A stretch of DNA of 32,061 nucleotides, taken from NCBI GenBank assembly GCA_029861845.1, contig JAOTYM010000047.1:1-32061 (forward strand). The letters are read 5' to 3'. A program made the translations under genes and the position numbers. The stretch is from Gammaproteobacteria bacterium. GTDB taxonomy: Bacteria > Pseudomonadota > Gammaproteobacteria > Acidiferrobacterales > SPGG2. This document shows positions 14,683-22,523 of this stretch, in pieces. Each line of letters opens with the position of its first letter. Within the stretch, counting starts at the first letter, position 1. The notes beneath the pieces are model-generated. The model saw only the letters and a program-made list of their open reading frames with translations, was not told the DNA's origin and did not search any database.

Positions 14683-16455
14683 CTATTGCGTTTGTCCGGA
14701 GCAGGAATTTCCTTCGTCGTCCAACTGGCATGACTGCTCAAACGGCACCAGACCGCTCTTCGTGCGCTGGGTATTCTTTTTGGGGACCAAGCATATCGGG
14801 GCCGGATCCGTCCAGGGCTTCGAACCGGCGACGTGGCGGATAAAGAACATCTGCGTAAAGGTGATAAAACGCTCGTTGTAGATGGCGTTGTGATCAGCTA
14901 TGACCCCCTTGTCGGTGTTGACGACCAGATACGGATAGCTGGACGCGTACTTCGGGCTCTCGACTGATGTCAGGTTGACCTCGCCGTAGCTTTTTGCCAA
15001 AAGCGCGTCAATAAGAGGGCCCAACATCTCCCCAAAGTTCCTGTCGGACGTAGCCGTGAGAAACCGACAGGGGCATGGGCGCGGGTCGGGTACTGGCTTT
15101 TGCTTCACGCCGTCCGACTCCAGGGCGTGCGTCAGGTATCTTTTATCGTGGCCTATGGCCTTGCGCATACTTTGTTTCTGGTCGGAGGACTTCGCGTGCT
15201 GGAAGAGCGTGCCTAAGGTCTGTCCCATCGGGAACGCTTTGCCGGTGGCGTTATCGGCCTTGGAGGTGACAATCATCATCACGGGACGTTGTTTTTTCCG
15301 CCATGGCGCACGCTCATAACAGCGATTGGTGGTGATGTGAAACAGAGGCTCGTACAGCGAGCCCTGGAAGGCCGGGTTGACCAGCATCACAAAGTCGCCG
15401 AAGCTCTCGGCGACGTCGTACACGACCTTCTTGCAGTCCTTGGCCTTGCTGTCCTTGGCCTTGCTGTCCTTGGCCTTGCAGCCTTCGACATCGATGATCT
15501 TTGTCTTCGCGGCGCGCTCCATCAAGGCGTGCGACAGCGCCGAGTAAACGACGAGGCCACCGAAGCTATGACCGGTAATCACGAGTTGCGTAGCGGGGCC
15601 CCCGCGCGTAGGGGCCTTCTGCCGAATGTCCCGATAGTCCTTCAGACGCGTCAAGAGCTCGAAGACGCCCCCGCGCCCCACGCGCGCCGCAGCCTCCTTC
15701 CGAGACCAGAAAGAGGCGTTGTTGAGAAAACCGCCGAAGGGGAGTCCCCGCCAGCCAAGGTACACCCCGACTACAGTCCGGCGCTTGACTTTTTTCGCCA
15801 TTTCCTTTCCGGACGTTTTCATTTTTTGCAACATACAAAAACCATCTTGCATCTCGTTTCCAGTGGAGCATCCGGTTTGCATCTGACGGAGGACTGGAAC
15901 TTGCACCTCGGCGAGGTCGGTGCGCTCGAGCAGTCGCGAGAAACACACAACGTTGTTATCGCAGGAGCTCGCGTTGTGCTTCCACCCATGCGCGTAGACA
16001 TAGATCAGGGTGTGGCCATTGGTCTGCTTATCTTCGTCCTCCTTCTCGAGTTTCTTGAGAAGCGCAAAAAGCGCTTCCATTTGCCCGCGGTCGGCAAACC
16101 AGCCCTGGTCATCGAATTCCACGAAGGAGAGGTAGTAGTCCAATGGCCGTCTTTTGTCCGTTTTCGAATCGATCACAGCCTGATTCGAATAGAAACGGTG
16201 CTGAATGGCATGACAATCGGGGGATGTCGCGGATATCGGATCCTCGCAGAGCTTGCGCCCTCCCTTTGCGGATTTCGAATCCTCGCAGAGCTTGCGCCCT
16301 TCCTTTACGGTGTTGTCATCCACCGCGCACTCAAAGATCTTCGGCTGAGGATCGGCGGATTTCAGGTCCAGAATTTCGGTCCGATAGTGCTTGTGTGCGC
16401 AGGCCGATAGCAGCATGCCAACGAGCAGCATGGTTAGAAGACGCTGACTGTTCAT
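14683..16455 (-). CDS. Large alpha/beta-hydrolase-type lipoprotein
   Basis: This 590-residue protein has a lipoprotein signal peptide with lipobox LLSAC (Cys about residue 19), so it should be membrane-anchored in the periplasm. An alpha/beta-hydrolase fold is suggested by the oxyanion-type strand LIYVYAHGW (about 149-157) and the nucleophile elbow VITGHSFGG (about 290-298), with a serine nucleophile in GHSFG. The acid and His of the triad cannot be fixed by eye. It is Cys-rich and contains two internal repeats: a 13-residue duplication near the N-terminus and a KAKDS tandem. The start is supported by a GGGAGAAGG box. It faces the aldo/keto reductase gene. The substrate is unknown; a lipase/esterase or peptidase are possible. 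It may be ICE cargo, being flanked by ICE genes. Confidence 0.75.
   Translation of the reverse strand: MNSQRLLTMLLVGMLLSACAHKHYRTEILDLKSADPQPKIFECAVDDNTVKEGRKLCEDSKSAKGGRKLCEDPISATSPDCHAIQHRFYSNQAVIDSKTDKRRPLDYYLSFVEFDDQGWFADRGQMEALFALLKKLEKEDEDKQTNGHTLIYVYAHGWKHNASSCDNNVVCFSRLLERTDLAEVQVPVLRQMQTGCSTGNEMQDGFCMLQKMKTSGKEMAKKVKRRTVVGVYLGWRGLPFGGFLNNASFWSRKEAAARVGRGGVFELLTRLKDYRDIRQKAPTRGGPATQLVITGHSFGGLVVYSALSHALMERAAKTKIIDVEGCKAKDSKAKDSKAKDCKKVVYDVAESFGDFVMLVNPAFQGSLYEPLFHITTNRCYERAPWRKKQRPVMMIVTSKADNATGKAFPMGQTLGTLFQHAKSSDQKQSMRKAIGHDKRYLTHALESDGVKQKPVPDPRPCPCRFLTATSDRNFGEMLGPLIDALLAKSYGEVNLTSVESPKYASSYPYLVVNTDKGVIADHNAIYNERFITFTQMFFIRHVAGSKPWTDPAPICLVPKKNTQRTKSGLVPFEQSCQLDDEGNSCSGQTQ
15436..15480 (-). 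repeat. Three tandem 15-bp repeats in the lipoprotein gene
   Basis: The unit GTCCTTGGCCTTGCT occurs three times in a row on the plus strand (the last with one mismatch at its end). It encodes Lys-Ala-Lys-Asp-Ser/Cys on the minus strand, inserted just after the domain holding the nucleophile elbow. Confidence 0.9.
16240..16317 (-). repeat. 39-bp tandem duplication in the lipoprotein gene
   Basis: Two copies of a 39-bp unit begin at 16240 and 16279 and share an almost perfect first 28 bases. They encode the 13-residue pair around GRKLCEDSKSA and GRKLCEDPISA, duplicating a Cys. Confidence 0.85.
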
Positions 16456-16976
16456 GACCTTCTCCCTAGGAAGTCGCTTTTAAAGATCCCGTTTTGGGGG
16501 AAAATCTTTAGTTAACAATAAATATCGTTTCCATTTGCTGCCCTACTACCTCACTAAGTGTATTGATTATGGGTGGCGGTATCACCAAAAAGTTTTGCAA
16601 TAGCCTTACTGTCACTCCTTGCGTCCAAAAACGCAGCTTGTGGAGGGGGCGGTCCGCGCGATCGCGTGCTCGGGATGTAACTCGGAAACCCCCCGGCTGT
16701 GCGCCGCACATAAACATCCGAGTCGGGTCGGGGCAAACATTCATCACCGCTCCCTTAGCTCACCATAACAGATCACCAAAATTCAGCGCGGGACTGAGAC
16801 ATTGTAAACAAAATCGTCTGCAACATAGAAACGTTTTTTCATTGTCAAGCCAGAACGCCAATATTCTAATGTCGTTGTTTCGGTCACCGATTGTTAGATG
16901 GGATAGTGAAGCAGGATGGCCAATGGCTATTTGGCGATCGAAGGAACGCAAATGATAACAGAGAAGAGGTGAGTGT
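16456..16976. other. Intergenic stretch between the lipoprotein and PilL genes
   Basis: No gene is supported. Overlapping frames on both strands (for example 16563-16955 plus and 16508-16747 minus) lack ribosome-binding sites and protein-like composition. The stretch probably holds divergent promoters for the lipoprotein (minus) and PilL (plus) genes, but no clean -35/-10 pair stands out. Confidence 0.5.
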
Positions 16977-17858
16977 ATGCAGCGTACACAACGATGGCAC
17001 AACTGCGCAGTCGGGGTAGTTTTTCTGACCGGACTGGGAGGAATGGACGCGGTCCTAGCGGCCAGCGATCAAACCGCCGGTCAGCGAATCGGGCGCTATT
17101 CGCTTGCCGTACCCAAGGCCTCACGGGCGCAAGCGGATCTCCTCAGCGCGGTGGTGACCGTGAGGTTCCCACACACGGTAACGACAGTCGGTCAAGCGAT
17201 TGATCATCTGCTTAAGCGCAGCGGCTATCGGTTGGCATCCATGGACGCGTCGGACCCAGGTATGGCAATTCTAGTCACGCGACCCTTGCCCGTCGTGCAC
17301 AGACGCCTCGGCCCGATAACCGTGGCGGAAGCACTCGAGGTGCTAGCGGGGCCGGCGTTTAGGCTGGTTGTCGATCATCTCAATCGGCTGGTGTCATACG
17401 AGGTGACCGAGAGATATCGGGCGCTTGCGGCGGCATCGATGACCGAAGGCAAGCGGCGCGGATATTCAAGCGTGGCCCACCCCAACGGCGTCGACCCGCG
17501 GTCGGCTGTGCCAGCGGCGCGCCCCATAAAAGTGTCCGCGCAACTACCGCAAACGCGTCCAACGACAATAGCCAAGCAGAACGCGAGACCGCCATGGGTA
17601 TATGGACCCATCAAGGCCAATGAAACATTGCGGCATATCGCAGGACAGTTGCAACCAAGCGGCGTGACGAAAGAGCAGATGATGATTGCCTTGCTTGCAC
17701 GCAATCCACGGGCGTTCGATGGCAATAACATCAATCAGCTGCGCCAAGGCGCGATCCTGATTGAGCCGCCACCTGCCCTGTTCGCAAAGATATCGCGTGC
17801 CGCGGCCGTGGCTGAGGTACGCCGGCACATGATTCAGTGGCGGAGACAAAACCAATAG
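16977..17858 (+). CDS. pilL: PilL-type ICE protein with FimV/LysM-like C-terminal domain
   Basis: This 293-residue exported protein has a signal peptide (residues 1-28, ending DAVLAA). The N-terminal half (about 35-150) matches the PFGI-1-class PilL domain (TIGR03748): IGRYSLAVPKASRAQADLL, VTTVGQAIDHLLKRSGYRLA and HRRLGPITVAEALEVLAGPAFRLVVDHLNRLVSYE. The C-terminal part (about 207-262, YGPIKANETLRHIAGQL... ARNPRAFDGNNINQLRQGAIL) is a FimV N-terminal-like, LysM-related domain. In ICEs, pilL opens the type IV pilus/secretion operon, and the protein is periplasmic. Here no pilus or secretion genes follow. GAGGTGAG sits just before the ATG. Confidence 0.85.
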   Translation: MQRTQRWHNCAVGVVFLTGLGGMDAVLAASDQTAGQRIGRYSLAVPKASRAQADLLSAVVTVRFPHTVTTVGQAIDHLLKRSGYRLASMDASDPGMAILVTRPLPVVHRRLGPITVAEALEVLAGPAFRLVVDHLNRLVSYEVTERYRALAAASMTEGKRRGYSSVAHPNGVDPRSAVPAARPIKVSAQLPQTRPTTIAKQNARPPWVYGPIKANETLRHIAGQLQPSGVTKEQMMIALLARNPRAFDGNNINQLRQGAILIEPPPALFAKISRAAAVAEVRRHMIQWRRQNQ

Positions 17859-17910
17859 CTGTACACGAGAAGATATAGCTCGCGAGACAAACGTTCGGAG
17901 GATTGGACAG

Positions 17911-18162
17911 ATGCCCTTACTAGCGCAATTGTGTGCAGACATTCCCATACATGATGACATCAGGCGGGATCGGGAACTGGCTGCACTGCTAAACGAGTTG
18001 CGGGAAAAATACGGAGAACAAGTAGTGTCAGAGGGCCGTGGTGACATATCGCTTTATCTTGAGGCAAACGTTCCTTGCGATGGGAGCAACGCGCTAGAAC
18101 AGTTTATGCAATATGCACGGCGTCTTTCGGCGGTGGCGGTTAGGCATGGGCTTCGCTTATAG
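17911..18162 (+). CDS. Small hypothetical protein after pilL
   Basis: An AGGAGGAGG-like box (CGGAGGATT) lies a few bases before ATG 17911. The 83-residue protein is predicted mostly helical: an acidic N-terminal half (DIRRDRELAALLNELREKYGE) and a second helix (ALEQFMQYARRLSAVAVRHGL). No motif is recognised. It is 52 bases after pilL on the same strand, so it is probably part of the same ICE transcript. Confidence 0.6.
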   Translation: MPLLAQLCADIPIHDDIRRDRELAALLNELREKYGEQVVSEGRGDISLYLEANVPCDGSNALEQFMQYARRLSAVAVRHGLRL

Positions 18163-18193
18163 GGGTAGCAGTCTACAGAGCGGGGAGTTTGTA

Positions 18194-18415
18194 ATGTCAG
18201 ACATATTATTAGATGCGGAGATGCGCGAAGAACGGTTTCCACGCTGGAACCCCGCCGACCGGGCGGCAAGCTCGACGGCCAGGTCCGTAAGACCGGTACG
18301 GTCCCGTGAACCCTCTTGTACGAGCAGTGGTTCCATCGAATTCGTCGGTTCACGCCGGTCTTCAACCGCGGAAACGACCGCTTTTATGTCCGCATCAGCT
18401 CTACGCATAAAATGA
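18194..18415 (+). pseudogene. Truncated ICE small gene running into foreign DNA
   Basis: A GGGGAG box precedes ATG 18194, and the frame begins with protein-like MSDILLDAEMREERFPRW. After about residue 15 the DNA becomes the antisense of a Fic-family gene (see 18238-18336), and the remaining residues are Ser/Arg-rich shadow sequence. The real gene therefore appears cut by a recombination junction near 18235-18240. What the full gene was is not clear. Confidence 0.5.
18238..18336 (-). pseudogene. N-terminal remnant of a Fic-family protein
   Basis: On the minus strand, ATG at 18336 opens MEPLLVQEGSRDRTGLTDLAVELAARSAGF, followed by QRG. This matches the start of a group of Fic/DOC-type AMP-transferases, which begin with a 'LTDLAVELAAKSAGFRRSLP'-type segment and continue to a 'NCYYSNLIEGH' inhibitory helix. 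Similarity stops at about 18238, before the inhibitory helix and Fic motif. The assignment rests on remembered family sequences. Confidence 0.55.
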
Positions 18416-18426
18416 TATATATCATT
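18411..18426. promoter_or_regulatory. 16-bp perfect palindrome, operator-like
   Basis: AATGATATATATCATT is a perfect palindrome. It lies about 75 bases upstream of the start of the Fic remnant and next to another AT-rich run (TTATATATA, 18430-18438). It looks like a repressor site left from the promoter of the lost Fic gene or its antitoxin. Confidence 0.5.
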
Positions 18427-18696
18427 AGCTTATATATACTTCAAGCCCTTATATGCCCGAATCGATGACCGCTTTGAAGTCCGCTTGTATAAACGAGGTA
18501 TTGGGGCGTTATTTTTCTTACAGATATCAGAACGTCGGCTTCAGTCGGCGCGTGGATTTCTCGCGATCGGAGGGATATAAGCCGGCAACACCTCACCCCC
18601 AGCCAGTCATCCCTTTATTTTAAGCCGTCGCCTTAAGCCAATAGATTGGCGTCCAAAGCATAACGACCCGTAACGCCGGCGCGTTATCGTTGGCGC

Positions 18697-18852
18697 ATGG
18701 TGACCACCCGACCATGCCAGGTTTGTAAGCAGGTTTTCACGGCACCCCGCCGTGATAAGCGCTACTGCTGCCCGGCCTGTCGGCAGCTTGCCTATCGCAA
18801 TCGCAAACGCCACGAATCACGGAGAACAGAGAGATGCTCGGAAATTGGATGA
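18697..18852 (+). CDS. Tiny Cys-rich zinc-ribbon-like protein
   Basis: ATG 18697 opens a 51-residue protein with CQVC at 7-10 and YCCPACRQLAYRNRKR at 23-38. This is the pattern of small 'CxxC...CxxCRQxAYRxR' zinc-binding proteins common in phages and plasmids. Four Cys residues are placed to hold one zinc ion. No strong ribosome-binding site is seen. The last 19 bases overlap the next gene in another frame. DNA binding or a phage-like regulatory role is likely but unproven. Confidence 0.6.
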   Translation: MVTTRPCQVCKQVFTAPRRDKRYCCPACRQLAYRNRKRHESRRTERCSEIG

Positions 18853-19160
18853 AACGAAAGATTGAAATTATAGCTGATAAAAACGCGAAAGAAGACCTAG
18901 AGAGATTTGTTCTGTCTTTACAGGGACAATCCGCACAAGAAATCGGGTTGCTTGTGGCAATTGCAACAGTCCTTCGATCACGTCTTGAGGCGGACGGTAA
19001 ACTACCTGAGAGTGTGCTTGGTGTAGGTATGCCAGCCCCTGAACGTGAACAGGCTGATATTCAGCTACACTTTTCCAATTTGGTGCGGGCCTTTAGAGCC
19101 AATACGAGACTAAGGGCGCATCACAAGCGTAACGAACCACAACCACAGGAAAGCAAATAA
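18834..19160 (+). CDS. Hypothetical 108-residue protein of the small-gene cluster
   Basis: The start at ATG 18834 is supported by a GGAGAACAGAGAG purine run and by overlap with the preceding gene. The protein is mainly helical and charged (KRKIEIIADKNAKEDLERFVLSLQG... VRAFRANTRLRAHHKRN). Its lower GC content and short overlapping arrangement resemble phage or plasmid genes. No family recognised. Confidence 0.6.
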   Translation: MLGNWMKRKIEIIADKNAKEDLERFVLSLQGQSAQEIGLLVAIATVLRSRLEADGKLPESVLGVGMPAPEREQADIQLHFSNLVRAFRANTRLRAHHKRNEPQPQESK

Positions 19161-19292
19161 ATAAAATCAGTAATTACAGCAATCGTATTGGCGTGCGCCA
19201 TCTCGACAACCGATAAACGCAACAAAGACTTACACGACCAGTGGGACAGGAAAATGGAGGAGTTGAAGGAGAAGTGGACGTCCAAGGAGTGA
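19161..19292 (+). CDS. Small lipoprotein with a non-standard ATA start
   Basis: Immediately after the previous stop codon, the frame reads ATA AAA TCA GTA..., giving (M/I)KSVITAIVLACAISTTDKRNKDLHDQW and a charged tail ending SKE: 43 residues. VLAC is a lipobox, so a lipidated peptide is expected. AGGA at about 19147-19150 is suitably placed for a start at 19161. The next possible start (TTG 19188) would remove the signal sequence. Either ATA is used, or an ATG was mutated and the gene is silent. It lies 5 bases upstream of the next gene. Confidence 0.5.
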   Translation: MKSVITAIVLACAISTTDKRNKDLHDQWDRKMEELKEKWTSKE

Positions 19293-19297
19293 AAAAA

Positions 19298-19594
19298 ATG
19301 ACAGAACCCTATAGGAAAATATGGTTGCAGGTTGAGCCAGGCGGGGAAAGGCCAGAACACGCAGACCTTTGGGATTTGGCCGAGACTACATGGTGCCAAC
19401 ATCGATTGAATGACGGCGATATTGAATACATTAGGGCAGACCTTATAAAACCAATGTTTTCTCGGGAACAAGCGCTAGAGATCGAAAGGCTGGAAGCCAT
19501 TATCGTGGCCAAGGATCAACGCATAGCTGAACTAGAGGCGCAGATTAATAGGGAGAAGTATAGGGTAAGGGCGAATAGGGCCCGTAAACGATGA
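19298..19594 (+). CDS. Phage-like hypothetical protein with a C-terminal coiled coil
   Basis: ATG 19298 follows AAGGAG, which overlaps the end of the previous gene, so translation is probably coupled. The 98-residue protein has an N-terminal half with WDLAETTWCQHRLNDGDIEYIRADL, a pattern common in phage-encoded proteins. A coiled coil follows (EQALEIERLEAIIVAKDQRIAELEAQINREK) with a basic end. A structural or accessory phage role is possible; the function is unknown. Confidence 0.62.
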   Translation: MTEPYRKIWLQVEPGGERPEHADLWDLAETTWCQHRLNDGDIEYIRADLIKPMFSREQALEIERLEAIIVAKDQRIAELEAQINREKYRVRANRARKR

Positions 19595-20094
19595 TCTTCA
19601 ACCGCGACTACTTGAACTTAGGAAACGCCGCTTCCCATTTAAAGCTTGTGTAGCAGATTTCTACCAGCGCCACGCGTCTCCACAGATGTGGACGAGCTCG
19701 TTTCTCCAGTTCTTCAGTCATTGGTCTTGACAACCGCTCACTTCCTATGTAACCGTTTCCCCTTCTCACAAAGCCTTCGAACGCGGCTGTATAAAAAAAC
19801 AAAGAAGTCCTGATCACTAGGAACCAGTGGTCGCTTTTTGGGTGTTTCGCCCGGTGTGGGTCTAAAGATGTTGCCGTCGGCCTAGGAACGGCCGAAGCGA
19901 AGACCGGACCAATGTATGACACCGGAGGCGCACCATGGCCGCTGCCGCGAACAGACGCGATCTCGCCTTTTCTCCCAGGTTTGTGCTACCCCGGCCCCGG
20001 ATCCTTGCGGCGTCTAGTGCAAGGCGCGCTCAAGCAGTAGGGCTTCTCACACCAGAATCTTTTTGAAACCCAACGCTCGGGACATGGAGGTCCT
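19595..20094. other. Stretch without a certain gene
   Basis: A minus-strand frame of 104 codons (19608-19922) lacks a convincing start. On the plus strand, GGAGG at about 19924 precedes ATG 19935 and a 43-codon frame (to 20066) of Ala/Arg-rich sequence (MAAAANRRDLAFSPRFVLPR...); it is a possible small peptide or a remnant. Nothing else is supported. Confidence 0.4.
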
Positions 20095-20808
20095 ATGCCA
20101 AGACAAACTCGCTATTACCTTTCGGACGTACCACAGCACATCATTCAAAGGGGCAACAACCACCAGCCGACGTTTTTCGCCGAGGGGGATTATGGTTTCT
20201 ATCTGGAGTGCCTCAAAGAGGCAACATCTGCGCACGCCTGTGAGGTCAACGCTTACGTCTTAATGCCAAATCATGTGCACTTGCTCTTAACGCCACGCCG
20301 TGCCGACAGCGTTTGTAAGTTTATGCAGTCCGTGGGTAGGTGTTACGTCCAATACGTCAACCACGCTTACAACCGAACGGGGACCTTATGGGGGGGCCGA
20401 TATAAGGCCAGTCTCATCGATTCCCTCACCTATCTGTTGACTTGCTACCAGTACATCGAACTCAACCCGATACGCGCCAACCTAGTACAGGACCCGGCCG
20501 ACTATCCCTGGTCGAGCTATCGGTTCCATGCGTTGGGAGAAAAAAATAACGTTCTTTTTGACGACCCCGTGTACCTGGCATTAGGCACGACCGCCAAGGC
20601 AAGGCAAGCAGCCTATCGCAAAATAGTCCAGACACACATGGACAAGCGTGTTCTAGAGAACATCCGCGAATCCTTACATCACTGCGGTGTCTTGGGCACA
20701 GATCGGTTTAAGGACGATATCGAAGCCGTACTCCACCGCCCCGTGCGACCCGGAAAACGGGGCAGACCTAGGAAAACCAAGCGAGCGCCAGTAGAAAATC
20801 GAGTCTGA
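20095..20808 (+). CDS. REP-associated tyrosine transposase (Y1_Tnp)
   Basis: This 237-residue protein is of the Y1/TnpA_REP family (PF01797), which processes single-stranded DNA at REP hairpins. N-terminal landmarks are PQHIIQRGNN and the metal-binding HxH in YVLMPNHVHLLL (about 55-66). The Tyr-containing helix (YLLTCYQYIELNPIRANLV, about 115-133) and YPWSSYRFH follow. The C-terminal end is basic (RPGKRGRPRKTKR). The start is supported by GGAGGT before the ATG. The sequence just after the gene (GTCTGACCCC) resembles ends often seen beside these genes. The protein appears intact. It is usually a single-copy housekeeping-like element rather than a free insertion sequence. Confidence 0.92.
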   Translation: MPRQTRYYLSDVPQHIIQRGNNHQPTFFAEGDYGFYLECLKEATSAHACEVNAYVLMPNHVHLLLTPRRADSVCKFMQSVGRCYVQYVNHAYNRTGTLWGGRYKASLIDSLTYLLTCYQYIELNPIRANLVQDPADYPWSSYRFHALGEKNNVLFDDPVYLALGTTAKARQAAYRKIVQTHMDKRVLENIRESLHHCGVLGTDRFKDDIEAVLHRPVRPGKRGRPRKTKRAPVENRV

Positions 20809-21065
20809 CCCCATTTTATTTCTTACCGGGCTGTGCTCTGATGTATGAGTCTTACGACGGGTGATGGATTTGCGGACGACTTAGTTTGCACCGAAGCCTT
20901 CCCGAATTGCGCGAACGCTAACAATAATCCCTCGCCACCCGCCAGTTGTTGTCCTTTCGCTTTATGAGGGGTCTTGCCCTCCTTGCTTCGCTTCAAAGGG
21001 CGGTGCTCCGAGTCCCTGCGGCTCGGGATGCCTTTCCCAATCCATGAATCTCAAAGGAGGAGATC

Positions 21066-22451
21066 ATGAAAACCATCAAACCTTGGCAGCACCTCTATCT
21101 GGGCGCGGTGATCGTCGCGTTTCTCGCCGCCTTCGGACTATGGAACCCGTTCGCCGAAGAGGCGAGCGCCGCAAAACACAAGGCACCGGGTTTCAAAGTC
21201 GACCCCTCCTGGCCGAAGCGCCTGCCGAACAATTGGCTCATGGGACAGATCGCTGGGATCGCCGTCGATAAGGATGACAACATCTGGATTGTGCAGCGCC
21301 CGCGGAGCCTGACCAGTGACGAGGCGGGGGCGACAGACGCCCTGCCCGGTACCACTCCGCCGGCCGATGCGTTTGGAAACGCCAGACCGGCGGGCTCGCT
21401 CGCGGACTGCTGCTACCCGGCACCCTCGGTGTTGCAGCTTGATAAGAAAGGTAACCTGCTGCGGGCGTGGGGCGGTCCGGCCGAAGGCTTTGGGGACTCA
21501 GCGTGGAACTGGCCCGCTAACACGTGCATTGCGCCAGAGTGCGAATGGCCGGTGAACGAACACGGGATCTATGTGGACCATAACATGAACGTCTATATTG
21601 CGGGGAACGCGGGCGGGGATGCCCAGGTGGTCAAGTTCGCCGCCGACGGGACCTTTCTCCTGCAGATCGGCGACGAGGCGGTCATAAATATGGGCAGCAA
21701 CGATACCAATGGCTGTCGTGGAGGTACACCGTGCCTTTACCGGCCTGCCGATATGGAGGTGGATCCCAAGACCAACGAGCTCTACATCGCCGACGGCTAC
21801 GGGAACCACCGCATCGTCGTAGTCGATGCCGACACGGGGTTCTACAAGCGGCATTGGGGCGCCTATGGCCAGAAGCCGGTCGATGACGGCGCCTCGGACG
21901 CGATGGGCCCCAATGACAACCCGGCTGCTGGCACTGACCCGGAAGACTTTGCACCGCCCCACTTCCGCAACCCGGTGCACGCCGTTCGCATCAGCAAGGA
22001 CGGGCTCGTCTATGTTGCCGATCGCCCGAACAACCGGGTCCAGGTGTTCGACATGAGCGCCGGCGCCGCGGACTGCATACCGGCGGGGCCGGGTAGCTGC
22101 GGCTTTCTGGGGGAGAAGTTCGTCGAGCGCGACACCCTCGGCCCCGGGTCCGTGTGGGATCTCGACACCTCGGCCGACAAGCGCCAGACGTTCCTCTTCA
22201 TCCCTGACGGAACCAACCAATACGTCTGGGAGCTCTTGCGCTCGTCGCTGGATATCCTCGCCCGGTTCGGCGGCAACGGGCGCCACGCCGGCCAGTTCCA
22301 CTGGGTGCACAACTTGGCGGTCGACTCAAAGGGCAACATGTATACCGCCGAGGTGGACACCGGCAAGCGTGCCCAGAAGTTCAAATCCGTCGGAAAGCGT
22401 AAGGACAACGGCGGTGAAGATGATGACACTGACGACAGTGATGGCAGCTAA
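21066..22451 (+). CDS. Exported NHL-repeat beta-propeller protein with acidic tail
   Basis: This 461-residue protein has an N-terminal hydrophobic segment (about 11-26) serving as signal peptide or anchor. It then has NHL-type repeats: IAGIAVDKDDNIWIVQRP, HGIYVDHNMNVYIAGN, ADMEVDPKTNELYIADGYGNHRIVVVD, HAVRISKDGLVYVADRPNNRVQVFD and HNLAVDSKGNMYTAEVDTG. These resemble propellers related to peptidyl-amidating lyases and other secreted NHL proteins, but no catalytic set can be named. Several Cys pairs (for example CCYP near 119) may form disulphides. The tail is Glu/Asp-rich. AAAGGAGGAG precedes the ATG. It is followed by a hairpin and a HupE/UreJ-type gene on the same strand. Confidence 0.85.
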   Translation: MKTIKPWQHLYLGAVIVAFLAAFGLWNPFAEEASAAKHKAPGFKVDPSWPKRLPNNWLMGQIAGIAVDKDDNIWIVQRPRSLTSDEAGATDALPGTTPPADAFGNARPAGSLADCCYPAPSVLQLDKKGNLLRAWGGPAEGFGDSAWNWPANTCIAPECEWPVNEHGIYVDHNMNVYIAGNAGGDAQVVKFAADGTFLLQIGDEAVINMGSNDTNGCRGGTPCLYRPADMEVDPKTNELYIADGYGNHRIVVVDADTGFYKRHWGAYGQKPVDDGASDAMGPNDNPAAGTDPEDFAPPHFRNPVHAVRISKDGLVYVADRPNNRVQVFDMSAGAADCIPAGPGSCGFLGEKFVERDTLGPGSVWDLDTSADKRQTFLFIPDGTNQYVWELLRSSLDILARFGGNGRHAGQFHWVHNLAVDSKGNMYTAEVDTGKRAQKFKSVGKRKDNGGEDDDTDDSDGS

Positions 22452-22497
22452 CATCCGCAGGCGATGCTAGGACGCGGACCCATCCAGGCCGCGTTCA

Positions 22498-22523
22498 GGG
22501 CTGGTGCCTGAGGGCACCAGCCC
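22498..22523 (+). terminator. 11-bp hairpin between the NHL and HupE-like genes
   Basis: Arms 22498-22508 (GGGCTGGTGCC) and 22513-22523 are perfect complements with a TGAG loop. There is no T-tract. It may attenuate or stabilise rather than fully terminate; it overlaps the alternative GTG start (22504) of the next frame, which argues against that start. Confidence 0.6.

Noticed and set aside
16563..16955. 130-codon plus-strand frame
   Set aside because: Arg/Ser-rich shadow-like composition and no ribosome-binding site.
19608..19922. 104-codon minus-strand frame
   Set aside because: No start signal and no recognisable family; insufficient support for a gene.
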